From an uncultured bacterium (GTDB taxonomy: Bacteria > Patescibacteriota > Microgenomatia > UBA1406 > GWC2-37-13): DNA of 16,391 bases. A program made the position numbers and the translations under genes. A model generated the notes under the pieces. That model was not told where the DNA came from. It ran no database searches and worked only from the letters and a program-made list of their open reading frames with translations. The stretch is from positions 1 to 16,391 of the forward strand of contig CALESU010000213.1 in the NCBI GenBank assembly GCA_937914905.1, in the 5' to 3' direction. Positions 1-7,492 of this stretch are shown here, piece by piece (within the stretch, counting starts at the first letter, position 1; each line of letters opens with the position of its first letter).

Positions 1-546
1 CTCTTTTTTGGGTGCTACTTTCGCCGGCGCTTCAGCTGCTTTTTTACCTTTATCTTCAGGCTTAGAACCATCTTTTTGGACTACAATGCGAGGTTTTAAC
101 AACTTAATAGCTCGAATAACTGCGTATGCGTTGGTGATTTGATTTCGGGTTCCGATAATCTTTCCAGAAGCATTATTTACTCCTGCGATATCAAGTACTG
201 CTCGCACTACTCCACCTACTTTCAAACCAGTTCCGGGAGGAGCGGGCTTGAGAAGAAGGCGGGATGATTTGTACTTCATCATGATTTCATGAGGAAGCGT
301 GTCATTAAAAATGGGTAATGTAACCAAATTCTTTTTTGCTTGAGTAATTGCTTTTTGGATTGCAGGAGGAACTTCAAGACCTCTCCCTAAACCAATTCCA
401 ACTCGACCTTTTCTGTCTCCAATTGCAACCAATGCCGAGAAAGAAACATAATTTCCACCCGTCGTCTTTTTTGAAACTCTGCGGATAACTAAAACCCGCT
501 CTTCAAATTCTTTTTCTTCCTGGTTTCTTCCGTTAAATTTTGACAT
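1..546 (-). CDS. rpsE: 30S ribosomal protein S5 (partial, C-terminus beyond window)
   Basis: Reading the minus strand from the ATG at 546 gives 182 open codons to the window edge with no stop, so the gene is cut. The N-terminal half carries the S5 double-stranded-RNA-binding core (RRVSKKTTGGNYVSFSALVAIGD at about residues 22-44, then KGRVGIGLGRG) and the C-terminal half has PAPPGTGLKVGG and the RNQITNAYAVIRA segment. S5 sits near the mRNA entry of the small subunit and supports decoding fidelity. After residue about 155 the fold is finished and an Ala/Lys/Pro-rich tail begins (KGKKAAEAPAKVAPKKE), an extension not in typical S5. It lies 21 nt after L18; no Shine-Dalgarno is visible before the ATG. 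Confidence 0.95.
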   Translation of the reverse strand, partial: MSKFNGRNQEEKEFEERVLVIRRVSKKTTGGNYVSFSALVAIGDRKGRVGIGLGRGLEVPPAIQKAITQAKKNLVTLPIFNDTLPHEIMMKYKSSRLLLKPAPPGTGLKVGGVVRAVLDIAGVNNASGKIIGTRNQITNAYAVIRAIKLLKPRIVVQKDGSKPEDKGKKAAEAPAKVAPKKE

Positions 547-567
547 AATAACTGTAAATGCAAATAA

Positions 568-921
568 TTATACCTGTATTCCGCCTTCACGAATTCCTTC
601 GGCAAGTGCTTTAACTCTTCCATTGTATGCAAATCGTCCACGATCAAATACGGCAACGGTGATCCCTGCAGCTTTCATTTTTTGAGCAAGTGACACTCCA
701 ACTGCTTTAGCTTGCACGATCTTTGTTCCCTGAGAAGCTGGTTTTATACCTTTTACATCCTGGGCAACAAGAGTCTTTTGAGCAACATCATCAATGACCT
801 GCGCATAAATATATGCGTTTGATCGATGTACAGAAATTCGTGGCCTTTCTGCAGTACCATGAATATTGGCGCTCACTCGTTGTTTTCTTCGATATTTTCG
901 TTGTATTAGTTTGTTTGACAT
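568..921 (-). CDS. rplR: 50S ribosomal protein L18
   Basis: This 117-aa protein matches L18, the large-subunit protein that binds 5S rRNA in the central protuberance with L5. Family marks are the basic N-terminus (RKYRRKQRVSANIHGTAERPR), the SNAYIYAQVID strand, and the C-terminal FDRGRFAYNGRVKALAEGIREGG. The length is normal for the family. It follows L6 by 30 nt and precedes S5 by 21 nt, the standard spc order. A weak TTGAAG lies 5 nt before the ATG but no strong ribosome binding site. Confidence 0.96.
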   Translation of the reverse strand: MSNKLIQRKYRRKQRVSANIHGTAERPRISVHRSNAYIYAQVIDDVAQKTLVAQDVKGIKPASQGTKIVQAKAVGVSLAQKMKAAGITVAVFDRGRFAYNGRVKALAEGIREGGIQV

Positions 922-951
922 GATGCTTCAAGTATTAATAACCGTCTTGGC

Positions 952-1494
952 TTATGCTGTTTTTGCTTTCTTACCAGGCTTCAATTTGATAATTTGACCT
1001 TCATCACGAATTCCTTTTCCTTTGTATGGGTCTGGTTTTCGGAGGATTTTGATCTGTTGAGCAACTTCTCCTACTTTTTGTTTATCAATCCCTGACACTA
1101 TAATAATAGTATTTCCTTCCATAGCAAACTGAATTCCTTCAGGACATTTGAAAATAGCGGGATGAGAAAATCCTAGTTTCATATTCAAATCTCTTCCTTG
1201 TATTTTTCCGTTGTACCCAGTTCCTACAACTTCGAGTCTTTTTGACCATCCTTCAGTAACTCCTTTAACTGCGTTTGCGATGATACTTCGATACAATCCA
1301 TGAGAAGCTTTTTGTCTCTTGGCATCTGTTTTTCGAGTAACCATTAGTTCGGCTCCTTCTTGTGCAACCGTAATAAAATGCGGATACTCAACAGTAAGGG
1401 TACCCTTAGGTCCAGTTACCACAACTGATAGTGTGTTTATGGTTACTTGTACGCCTGTGGGGATCGAAACCGGTTTCTGTCCAATTTTTGACAT
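952..1494 (-). CDS. rplF: 50S ribosomal protein L6
   Basis: L6 binds 23S rRNA near the sarcin-ricin loop and the factor-binding site. The 180-aa protein begins MSKIGQKPVSIPTGV, the usual L6 N-terminus, and ends with RKPDPYKGKGIRDEGQ, the conserved C-terminal loop. I place the start at the ATG at 1494. An upstream in-frame ATG at 1524 would add ten residues (MVNYYFIFGK) that overlap the end of S8 and match nothing in the family. With the chosen start the gene begins 1 nt after the S8 stop, consistent with translational coupling. Only a weak GGTAAG precedes the ATG. Confidence 0.96.
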   Translation of the reverse strand: MSKIGQKPVSIPTGVQVTINTLSVVVTGPKGTLTVEYPHFITVAQEGAELMVTRKTDAKRQKASHGLYRSIIANAVKGVTEGWSKRLEVVGTGYNGKIQGRDLNMKLGFSHPAIFKCPEGIQFAMEGNTIIIVSGIDKQKVGEVAQQIKILRKPDPYKGKGIRDEGQIIKLKPGKKAKTA

Positions 1495-1495
1495 C

Positions 1496-1876
1496 TTACC
1501 AAATATAAAATAGTAATTCACCACCTACTTGTGACTTCTTTGCTTCTCTATCTGTGACAATACCTTTTGATGAGGAAATGATTGCGTGTCCCATTCCTCC
1601 CTTGACTGATGATAATTCTTTGTAAGGCTTGTACATACGACGTCCTGATGTGGACCAAATACGAACATCGGTCATTGCGGGTACGCCACTTTCGTATTTG
1701 AGCTTGACAACCATATGCTTGATCGATTCGCCATAAATCTGATACTCCGTTACATAGCCCAGATCAACAAGTTTTCGGAGTACTGATTCTCTAAACTTTG
1801 AAAAGGGGACATGAATCTCCTCTCGTTTAGCGAGGTATCCGTTCTTGATGCGAATGATAAGGTCGATTACAGACAT
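1496..1876 (-). CDS. rpsH: 30S ribosomal protein S8
   Basis: S8 binds the central domain of 16S rRNA and in Escherichia coli is the translational repressor of the spc operon. The 126-aa product has the N-terminal DLIIRIKNGYLAK segment, and the conserved C-terminus with SSSKGIVTDREAKKSQVGGELLFYIW (in pieces: SSSKGIVTDREAKK and GGELLFYIW). The length is slightly below the usual 130. Its upstream neighbour is S19 rather than the expected S14, with a 42-nt gap that is long for this cluster. No Shine-Dalgarno is visible. Whether S8 represses this cluster cannot be told from sequence. Confidence 0.96.
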   Translation of the reverse strand: MSVIDLIIRIKNGYLAKREEIHVPFSKFRESVLRKLVDLGYVTEYQIYGESIKHMVVKLKYESGVPAMTDVRIWSTSGRRMYKPYKELSSVKGGMGHAIISSSKGIVTDREAKKSQVGGELLFYIW

Positions 1877-1918
1877 ATAGTTTCAGTGATAATTTACAAT
1901 AACATGGTTTAACTCGTA

Positions 1919-2203
1919 TTAGGTCTTTTCTGCTGTTCTCTTGGTAACTTTTCCGTGACCCTTAAATGTTCTCGTAGGAGCAAATTCGCCTAAGCGATGT
2001 CCTACCATTCCTTCAGAAACAAAAAGCTCGATAAATTTTTTTCCATTATGGATATCAAATCTGTGTCCCACAAAATCAGGATGAATTTGTGAAGATCTTG
2101 CCCATGTTTTAATGGGTCTTCGTTCTCCAGAATCTTTTTGCTTTTGAACTTTCAAATGCAATTTTTCGTCTATATAAGGGCCTTTTTTAGCTGATCGACT
2201 CAT
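1919..2203 (-). CDS. rpsS: 30S ribosomal protein S19 at a non-canonical position
   Basis: S19 sits in the head of the small subunit beside S13 and contacts the large subunit and A-site tRNA. The 94-aa protein is typical: [15 protein letters not shown] at the N-terminus, then [34 protein letters not shown] and [13 protein letters not shown]. It is complete with no sign of decay. The position is odd: it should lie between rplB (L2) and rplV (L22), but here it lies between rpsN/rpsZ (S14) and rpsH (S8). The start is 3 nt from the S14 stop, and 42 nt separate its stop from S8. No second rpsS copy exists in the window. Confidence 0.96.
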   Translation of the reverse strand: MSRSAKKGPYIDEKLHLKVQKQKDSGERRPIKTWARSSQIHPDFVGHRFDIHNGKKFIELFVSEGMVGHRLGEFAPTRTFKGHGKVTKRTAEKT

Positions 2204-2206
2204 ACG

Positions 2207-2392
2207 TTACCAAGAAATTTTTTTAACTCCGGGAATTTCACCTTTCAATGCTTTCTCACGGAAGCAAAGTCTACATAATCCAAATCTTCTGATGTATCCG
2301 CGTGCACGTCCACAAAGAGGACATCTATTCACGTTTCTTACTGAAAATTTTTGCTTATGTTGAAATTTTACTTCATCTGATGTTTTTGCCAT
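2207..2392 (-). CDS. rpsZ: 30S ribosomal protein S14, zinc-binding (C+) type
   Basis: This is the short, 61-aa form of S14 with a zinc ribbon. Four cysteines lie at positions 24, 27, 40 and 43 in a CPLC and CRLC pair, followed by [18 protein letters not shown], the family C-terminus. S14 binds the 3' domain of 16S rRNA in the head of the subunit. The short C+ form is the zinc-requiring alternative to the roughly 100-aa zinc-free form. The gene follows L5 by 8 nt and runs into S19. No Shine-Dalgarno is seen. Confidence 0.96.
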   Translation of the reverse strand: MAKTSDEVKFQHKQKFSVRNVNRCPLCGRARGYIRRFGLCRLCFREKALKGEIPGVKKISW

Positions 2393-2400
2393 AAAGTGTA

Positions 2401-2940
2401 TTAATTGTGAAACGGAATACCATATAACTCAAATAGTCTTTTTCCGTGTTCACGATTTTTGGTACTTGTGACAACGGTCACTTCGAGTCCTCGCAATTTA
2501 TCGATCTTATCATATTCTATCTCAGGAAAGATCGTTTGCTCGGTAAATCCAAGATTAAGATTTCCATGTCCGTCAACCGCAGTTTGTGCGATTCCTCGAA
2601 AATCTCTCAAACGAGGTAGAACGATCTTGACTAATTTTTCAAAAAAGTACTGCATTTTTTTGCCGCGTAAAGTAACTTTTACTCCAATGGGGAGTCCGAT
2701 GCGAATCTTGTATGCGGATATAGATTTTCGAGCTTTTGTTATCACCGTTTTTTGTCCCGTGATTCGTTCAAGCTGTTCTTGCACCAGTGCGATCACTTTC
2801 TTATTTGCAACTGCTTCACCAGCTCCCACATTCACCACAATTTTCATGATACGTGGCAACGCAAAATCATTCGTAATCCCGAACTCTTTTTTGAGCGTTG
2901 TTTTTATTTCTTTCTGGTATAAATCTTGTAAGGCTGTCAT
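2401..2940 (-). CDS. rplE: 50S ribosomal protein L5
   Basis: L5 holds 5S rRNA in the central protuberance and contacts P-site tRNA. The 179-aa protein shows the family segments [15 protein letters not shown] (about 29-43), [20 protein letters not shown] (about 76-95), the G-V-KVTLRG strand, and the C-terminal [27 protein letters not shown]. The start ATG overlaps the L24 stop in an ATGA arrangement (2937-2940), which suggests translational coupling between the two. The length equals the usual 179 residues. Confidence 0.97.
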   Translation of the reverse strand: MTALQDLYQKEIKTTLKKEFGITNDFALPRIMKIVVNVGAGEAVANKKVIALVQEQLERITGQKTVITKARKSISAYKIRIGLPIGVKVTLRGKKMQYFFEKLVKIVLPRLRDFRGIAQTAVDGHGNLNLGFTEQTIFPEIEYDKIDKLRGLEVTVVTSTKNREHGKRLFELYGIPFHN

Positions 2941-3254
2941 TTCTGTTTCGCAACTGATATCTTGGACTTCTTAAATATGCGTGTCTTTTTTCCATCTTTT
3001 ACTTCATATCCTACTCGTGCGGGTTTTTTTGTCTTGGGATCAATCACCATGACATTAGAAACATGCATTGGTCTTGGGATATCGATTATACCACCTTGTG
3101 GCATTTGTTCAGACTTTCGTACTGCTTTTTTCACCATATTAATATTTTCTACTAGGATTTTTTCAGATTTTGGATATACGCGTTCCACTTTACCTGTTCT
3201 ACCCTTATCTTTTCCTGTGATGATTTGTACCGTATCTCCTTTAATGATTTTCAT
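2937..3254 (-). CDS. rplX: 50S ribosomal protein L24
   Basis: L24 is an assembly-initiator protein that binds the 5' end of 23S rRNA and later lies near the exit tunnel. The 105-aa protein starts MKIIKGDTVQIITGKDKGRTGKV, a clear KOW motif, and continues with VENINMVKKAVR and GGIIDIPRPMHVSNVM, both typical. It ends in TGA overlapping the L5 start by 4 nt. It lies 15 nt after L14. Confidence 0.96.
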   Translation of the reverse strand: MKIIKGDTVQIITGKDKGRTGKVERVYPKSEKILVENINMVKKAVRKSEQMPQGGIIDIPRPMHVSNVMVIDPKTKKPARVGYEVKDGKKTRIFKKSKISVAKQK

Positions 3255-3269
3255 ATGCCAGAAATAATC

Positions 3270-3644
3270 TTAATAGATCTCTTCAGCTAAACTTGCGATT
3301 TTATTAAATCCTTTATCTTTTAACTCTTTTCCAATGGGGCCGAATATGCGAGTACCTTTGGGATCAGTTACATCATTTCCTGCAAGCACTACGCAAGCAT
3401 TTTCATCGAATCTGATGTAACTTCCATCTTCGCGTTTCACTTCTTTTCGGGTTCGCACAATGACGGCCCGTACGATCTCACCATTTTTTACTTGTCCGTA
3501 GGGAGCCGCTTTTTTGACCACGCCAGTGAAGATCTCACCCAAGTAGGCAATCTTTCTGTTCCCTTTTTTGGGTATGCCAATGAGCTGGATTATCTTAGCA
3601 CCTGAGTTGTCCGCAACATTGAGCATTGATCGTAACTGTACCAT
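3270..3644 (-). CDS. rplN: 50S ribosomal protein L14
   Basis: L14 forms an intersubunit bridge and is the docking site of the silencing factor RsfS. The 124-aa product opens with MVQLRSMLNVADNSGAK, close to the universal N-terminus, and contains the RAVIVRTRKEVKREDGSYIRFDENA segment in the middle and GTRIFGPIGKEL near the end. This is one of few genes here with a visible Shine-Dalgarno: AGGAAAG begins 11 nt before the ATG. The gene follows S17 by 23 nt. Confidence 0.97.
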   Translation of the reverse strand: MVQLRSMLNVADNSGAKIIQLIGIPKKGNRKIAYLGEIFTGVVKKAAPYGQVKNGEIVRAVIVRTRKEVKREDGSYIRFDENACVVLAGNDVTDPKGTRIFGPIGKELKDKGFNKIASLAEEIY

Positions 3645-3667
3645 GTGTCTTTCCTAATTAATAATCG

Positions 3668-3913
3668 TTATGAAATCGTTTCAATAATTTTTTCTACTAC
3701 CTGAAATCGAACCTCTTTGGAAAGGGGACGAGTTTCTTGTATTTTTACCATATCTCCCACTTTTATTCCCTCTATTTCATTTCGGGCTTTAAGTTTTTTG
3801 TGTGATGTCATAACTTTTTGATATAAAGGATGTCTTGTTTTCCTTTCGATCTTGACCACTATCGTTTTGGTCATTTTGTCTGAAATAACTACTCCGGTAA
3901 ATGTCTTGTTCAT
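3668..3913 (-). CDS. rpsQ: 30S ribosomal protein S17
   Basis: S17 is an OB-fold primary binder of the 5' domain of 16S rRNA. The 81-aa protein has the signature order: FTGVVISDKMTKTIVVKIERK, HPLYQKV, then GIKVGDMVKIQETRPLSK. The start ATG overlaps the L29 stop codon (ATGA at 3910-3913). The length is normal. Confidence 0.96.
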   Translation of the reverse strand: MNKTFTGVVISDKMTKTIVVKIERKTRHPLYQKVMTSHKKLKARNEIEGIKVGDMVKIQETRPLSKEVRFQVVEKIIETIS

Positions 3914-4128
3914 GCTTGTTTTTTTGATTGAATTCCTAATTGATTTTGACGAATCAGTGTTCGAACTACGGCAATTTTTTTCTTCAGGCCTCCGATATTA
4001 TTCGAGTTTTTTTGTGGTTTCACTTTTCTTTCAATACTCAGTTTTGCAATCTCGAGCTTGATCTCTTTCAAGGACTTTTCAAGTTCTCCGACACTTTGTG
4101 ATTTATATTGATTTGCTAATTTTGTCAT
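3910..4128 (-). CDS. rpmC: 50S ribosomal protein L29
   Basis: L29 is a small two-helix protein at the tunnel exit near L23, where trigger factor and SRP dock. The 72-aa product reads as helical throughout (SVGELEKSLKEIKLEIAKL, then a linker, then KIAVVRTLIRQNQLG). The IAVVRTLIRQ segment corresponds to the family's conserved IARxxT motif. Its ATG overlaps the L16 stop by one base (TAATG), and its own TGA overlaps the S17 start, so three genes are tightly coupled. Confidence 0.94.
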   Translation of the reverse strand: MTKLANQYKSQSVGELEKSLKEIKLEIAKLSIERKVKPQKNSNNIGGLKKKIAVVRTLIRQNQLGIQSKKQA

Positions 4129-4532
4129 TATTTTGCTACAACTTTTGTATTGACCGATAACTTTGCTGCTGCGTTTCTCAGAATAAGCTTTGCTGCTTTT
4201 TCATCAAATCCGTCGAGTTCAAAAAGCACTCGTCCTGGAGATACCGATGCAACAAAGTACGCAACATCTCCTTTTCCTGCACCCATCGTTACCTCGGGTG
4301 GCTTTTTCGTATAGGGTTTATCAGGAAAAATACGAATCCAAAATCGACCCTCTTTTCGAGTCGCTCGAGCGAGAACTACGCGTACTGCTTCGATCTGTCT
4401 ATCTTTGATCCAACCGGGATCAAGAGTTTTCAGCCCGAAGCTTCCAAAGTTGAGCGTATCTCCTTTGGTTGCAATTCTTCGCCACGTTCCTCGAAACTGC
4501 TTTCTATATTTTTGTCGTTTTGGGGCTAACAT
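4128..4532 (-). CDS. rplP: 50S ribosomal protein L16
   Basis: L16 lies at the A-site side of the peptidyl transferase region. The 134-aa protein begins MLAPKRQKYRKQFRG, the hallmark start, and carries QIEAVRVVLARATRKEGRFWIRIFPDKP (in the middle) and the MGAGKGDVAYFVASVSPGR loop. The length is normal. It follows S3 by 15 nt and overlaps L29 by one base. Confidence 0.97.
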   Translation of the reverse strand: MLAPKRQKYRKQFRGTWRRIATKGDTLNFGSFGLKTLDPGWIKDRQIEAVRVVLARATRKEGRFWIRIFPDKPYTKKPPEVTMGAGKGDVAYFVASVSPGRVLFELDGFDEKAAKLILRNAAAKLSVNTKVVAK

Positions 4533-4547
4533 ATGAGTAATCTTCGA

Positions 4548-5204
4548 TTATGACTGTTCACAGATCCAAACTTTTACACCGATGTATCCTGACTTTGTGA
4601 GTGCGGGATACTTCGCAAAATGTACTCGCTCTTTAATTGTCGATGTGGGAATACTTCCTTGAAAGTATTTTTCTCTGCGTGAAATTTCTGCTCCGTTTAT
4701 ACGTCCTCCGAGTTGTATTTTCACTCCCTTTGCTCCGGTCTCCATCACTCTCGTCATCGTACTATGGACGACTGCTCGGTGAGGAAGACTTCGACACAAT
4801 TTTTCAGCAATTAATTGACCGACATAGTATGCGTTTCCGTATGGTTTTTTAACTGGTTCGATTTTGAGATCGATTTTACTTTCTTTTCTTGTTTTTTTAT
4901 CTTCTTGATAGGTCTTCAGATGAGAGACAATTACTTTTTTCACATCTTCTAAACCTTTTCCTCCTCGTCCAATAATCATTCCTGGCTTCACTGAATACAC
5001 AATAACGGTAATTTTTTTGATAGCACGTTCGATAAACACATCGGTTACTCCCGCAAAACTATACTTCTGCAGAAGTTCTTCTCGAATGCGACTATCTTCA
5101 AGAATTGCTTTACGATAGGTTTTTTTATCAGTAAAAAACCAGCGCGAAGACCAATTATATACTGGTCCTAATCGTAGCCCATGTGGATGTACCTTTTGAC
5201 CCAT
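4548..5204 (-). CDS. rpsC: 30S ribosomal protein S3
   Basis: S3 forms part of the mRNA entry channel and has helicase-like activity with S4 and S5. The 218-aa protein starts MGQKVHPHGLRLG, typical of the family. A type II KH domain follows with VKPGMIIGRGGKGLEDVKK at about residues 72-90, and the C-terminal domain has GRINGAEISRREKYFQGSIP. The C-terminus ends at the folded domain. No Shine-Dalgarno is visible in the 23-nt gap after L22. Confidence 0.97.
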   Translation of the reverse strand: MGQKVHPHGLRLGPVYNWSSRWFFTDKKTYRKAILEDSRIREELLQKYSFAGVTDVFIERAIKKITVIVYSVKPGMIIGRGGKGLEDVKKVIVSHLKTYQEDKKTRKESKIDLKIEPVKKPYGNAYYVGQLIAEKLCRSLPHRAVVHSTMTRVMETGAKGVKIQLGGRINGAEISRREKYFQGSIPTSTIKERVHFAKYPALTKSGYIGVKVWICEQS

Positions 5205-5227
5205 TAAATAGTGTGCTAATTAATAAA

Positions 5228-5704
5228 TTATGCTTTTTTTGCTTTTGTAACTGTTTTCTTAATCTTTTTTACTTCTTTTTTGACTGTATCTTTTGCAACG
5301 ACATCTTTTGTACGTTTTGGTGTACTTTTTTTTGTATCGTCGACACGTTTGACTTTTTTGACTTCTTTAACCAATGCTTCTTCCAGAATAATTTTTACGT
5401 GTGAAGTACGGCGAACAAATGGTTTTGCCATTCCTTTTGAACCAGCATTAAATCGCTTCAGCTTCTGCCCTTCTTCTATTGTCAAAAGCTTAAATTGTAG
5501 CATATCAGGGGTCACTTTTAAAGCTAGGGTTGCATTACTTATTGCCGAGTGAATGATCTTATAAAACATGCGTGCTGACTTCGAAGGGGTATAGAGCAAA
5601 TAATCAAGTGCGGCTTGAGGTTTCATTTGCACAATAGTGTCTCGAAGCATGCGCAATTTTTTGGGCGTAAGCTTCACATTTTTTAAATACGTTGTCGGTA
5701 CCAT
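5228..5704 (-). CDS. rplV: 50S ribosomal protein L22 with a basic C-terminal tail
   Basis: L22 has a globular domain on the ribosome surface and a beta hairpin lining the exit tunnel. The start chosen is the ATG at 5704 (MVPTTYLKNVKLTPKKLRML), preceded by AGAAGGAAA at good distance. An upstream in-frame ATG at 5728 would overlap L2 and add eight unlikely residues. The core has AALDYLLYTPSKSARMFYK, the tunnel hairpin and the closing RRTSHVKIILEE. The core ends near residue 115. About 45 further residues are nearly all Lys, Val, Thr and Asp, a tail that ordinary L22 (about 110 aa) lacks. S19, normally its upstream neighbour, is absent: L2 ends only 4 nt upstream. Confidence 0.96.
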   Translation of the reverse strand: MVPTTYLKNVKLTPKKLRMLRDTIVQMKPQAALDYLLYTPSKSARMFYKIIHSAISNATLALKVTPDMLQFKLLTIEEGQKLKRFNAGSKGMAKPFVRRTSHVKIILEEALVKEVKKVKRVDDTKKSTPKRTKDVVAKDTVKKEVKKIKKTVTKAKKA

Positions 5705-5708
5705 GATA

Positions 5709-6476
5709 TTATTTCCTTCTCGAAACAATTAATTTATTACTCCAGTTCTTTTTCGCACGAGTTCGATTACCTCGAGCTGGTTTTCCCCAAGGAGTTTTTG
5801 CATGCATTCCTTCTCCGCTTCGTCCTTCTCCTCCTCCGTGAGGATGTGATCTTGGGTTTTGAGCAGTTCCTCGAACGGTTGGGCGAATTCCCATCAAAAT
5901 CTTTCGGCCTGCTTTTCCAATAATTTCATCTTTGTGTTCAATATTTCCGACTCTTCCCACGGTGGCCCAACATCCCAAATGAAACTTTCTCAACTCTCCT
6001 GAAGAGAGTTTGACATGGACGTATTGACCATCTTTAGCAACTACCGATCCAAATGTTCCCGCTCCTCGAATCATAACTCCACCTTGATTGGGATAGAGTT
6101 CTACATTGTGAACCTCTACGCCGACTGGGATTACCGCAAGAGGAAGTGCATTCCCGAGGGTGATTTCAGCTTTTTCCGATGCTATGACATTACTTCCAAT
6201 TTCTAGTTTTGCTGGATGCAAAATATATCTCGTTTCCCCATCTGTATATCTGACGAGAGCAATATGTGCGTTTCTATTGGGATCATATTCAACTCGTTCT
6301 ACAACTCCTTGAATATCTCTTTTGTCGCGTTTGAAATCAATGATTCGATACATTCTTTTTTGTCTTCCACCTTGATGACGAACTGAAATGGTTCCACTCG
6401 AATCTCTTCCCGAATGTTTCTTCAGGATTTCAGTCAGTTTTTTTTCAGGTTTTTGAGATGAGTGTAAATATGTCAT
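5709..6476 (-). CDS. rplB: 50S ribosomal protein L2, short at the N-terminus
   Basis: L2 is the largest protein of the large subunit, needed for subunit joining and peptidyl transferase function. The 255-aa product shows GRDSSGTISVRHQGG, RMYRIIDFKRDKRD, EYDPNRNAHIALVRY and the C-terminal HPHGGGEGRSGEG with TPWGKPARG, which holds the conserved histidine near the active centre. The usual first 15-18 residues (the KYKPTxPGRR part) are missing. An in-frame TAA lies two codons before the ATG, so the short N-terminus is not a start-calling error. rpsS does not follow. Confidence 0.97.
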   Translation of the reverse strand: MTYLHSSQKPEKKLTEILKKHSGRDSSGTISVRHQGGRQKRMYRIIDFKRDKRDIQGVVERVEYDPNRNAHIALVRYTDGETRYILHPAKLEIGSNVIASEKAEITLGNALPLAVIPVGVEVHNVELYPNQGGVMIRGAGTFGSVVAKDGQYVHVKLSSGELRKFHLGCWATVGRVGNIEHKDEIIGKAGRKILMGIRPTVRGTAQNPRSHPHGGGEGRSGEGMHAKTPWGKPARGNRTRAKKNWSNKLIVSRRK

Positions 6477-6496
6477 AAGTTAGTGGGGCTATCCAT

Positions 6497-6784
6497 TTAG
6501 CCTTGAGGAAATAAATCAATAGTTCCTTCTTTCAAATATACATATGCAATTTTTCGATCAGGCAACATAGCTGTCTTCATTCTTCTTCCTACGCGCTTCT
6601 CTTTTCCTTTACGAATGCTGATCCGCACAGAAGCAACTTTCACTTTAAATAGTTGTTCTACCGTTTCGGATATTTGATGTTTGTTTGCATCTTCGTGCAC
6701 TTCAAATGCATACACTTTGTGTTGTGCTGCTTCAGTGGTTTTTTCAGTGATTACCGGATGTTTGATGATTTGAGAAATGTTCAT
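6497..6784 (-). CDS. rplW: 50S ribosomal protein L23
   Basis: L23 sits at the tunnel exit and docks trigger factor and SRP. The 95-aa protein has the family N-terminus IIKHPVITEKTTEAAQHKVYAFEV, the KHQISETVEQLFKVKVASVR segment, and a basic loop with RKGKEKRVGRR. The length is normal for a bacterial L23. Its ATG overlaps the L4 stop codon (ATGA at 6781-6784). Confidence 0.96.
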   Translation of the reverse strand: MNISQIIKHPVITEKTTEAAQHKVYAFEVHEDANKHQISETVEQLFKVKVASVRISIRKGKEKRVGRRMKTAMLPDRKIAYVYLKEGTIDLFPQG

Positions 6785-7473
6785 GTCGTAATAAAATGAG
6801 AAACAAATGTTTCGAGTGCATCATTCACAAAAATGATTTCTCGGGTATTGAGCACTTGGTACGCATTGAGCGTGTGCGCTTGGGCAATCTCGACTCCTTG
6901 AATGTTGCGAGCTGAGCGAACAAACGAGGATGAATCTACTTTTGAAAGAACAAATAGCGATTTTTTTGCATTGGTCATGTGTGAAAGAGCAGTAACGATG
7001 ACTTTTGTTTTAGGTTTTTCCGCAATTGTTGTTGCATCTAAGACCTTAACAGTTCCCAACTCTCTTTTTTGAGAGAGGGCTACGTATAATGCTTTTCTTT
7101 TTTGCTTGGCATTCATTGCCATTTGAAAATCTCGTTTAATAGGGCCGAATGTGGCACCACCCCCACGAAATAAGTTTGCTTTATCTGATGCGTGACGAGC
7201 TCTTCCTGTTCCTTTTTGTTTATATATTTTTTTAGTAGTACCGGCAACTTCAGCTCGGGTTTTCGCGCTAGCGTTTCCTTGTCTTTGATTGTGCAGATAC
7301 ACGCGAACATATTGTGCCAAAAGAGCTTCGTTGGGCTTTTGACCAAATACTTCTTCGTTCAATGGAGTTGTTCCCGTAACGGCGCCTTCAAGCGAATACA
7401 CTTGAGCTTCAAGAGAAGTATTCTTAGCGATGCTCTTTTTTGTCGTTGTTTTTTTAGGAGTAGGATTTTTCAT
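6781..7473 (-). CDS. rplD: 50S ribosomal protein L4 with a basic N-terminal extension
   Basis: L4 reaches into the exit tunnel and in Escherichia coli also represses the S10 operon by attenuation. The core begins around VYSLEGAVTG and has KKIYKQKGTGRARHAS, FRGGGATFGP and the C-terminal domain with VLNTREIIFVNDALE. The chosen ATG at 7473 gives 230 aa and a 19-nt gap to L3. It adds a Lys/Thr-rich leader of about 25 residues (KNPTPKKTTTKKSIAKN) before the usual first strand. An in-frame ATG at 7506 overlaps L3 by 14 nt and is the alternative. Neither has a clear Shine-Dalgarno, so the exact start is uncertain. Confidence 0.94.
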   Translation of the reverse strand: MKNPTPKKTTTKKSIAKNTSLEAQVYSLEGAVTGTTPLNEEVFGQKPNEALLAQYVRVYLHNQRQGNASAKTRAEVAGTTKKIYKQKGTGRARHASDKANLFRGGGATFGPIKRDFQMAMNAKQKRKALYVALSQKRELGTVKVLDATTIAEKPKTKVIVTALSHMTNAKKSLFVLSKVDSSSFVRSARNIQGVEIAQAHTLNAYQVLNTREIIFVNDALETFVSHFITT

Positions 7474-7492
7474 AATAAATCTAGAGGCAAAC

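Noticed and set aside
2459..2974. Plus-strand 171-aa ORF opposite L5
   Set aside because: It is antisense to a fully conserved L5 and arises from its codon pattern; the same applies to other plus-strand ORFs within 1-9900.
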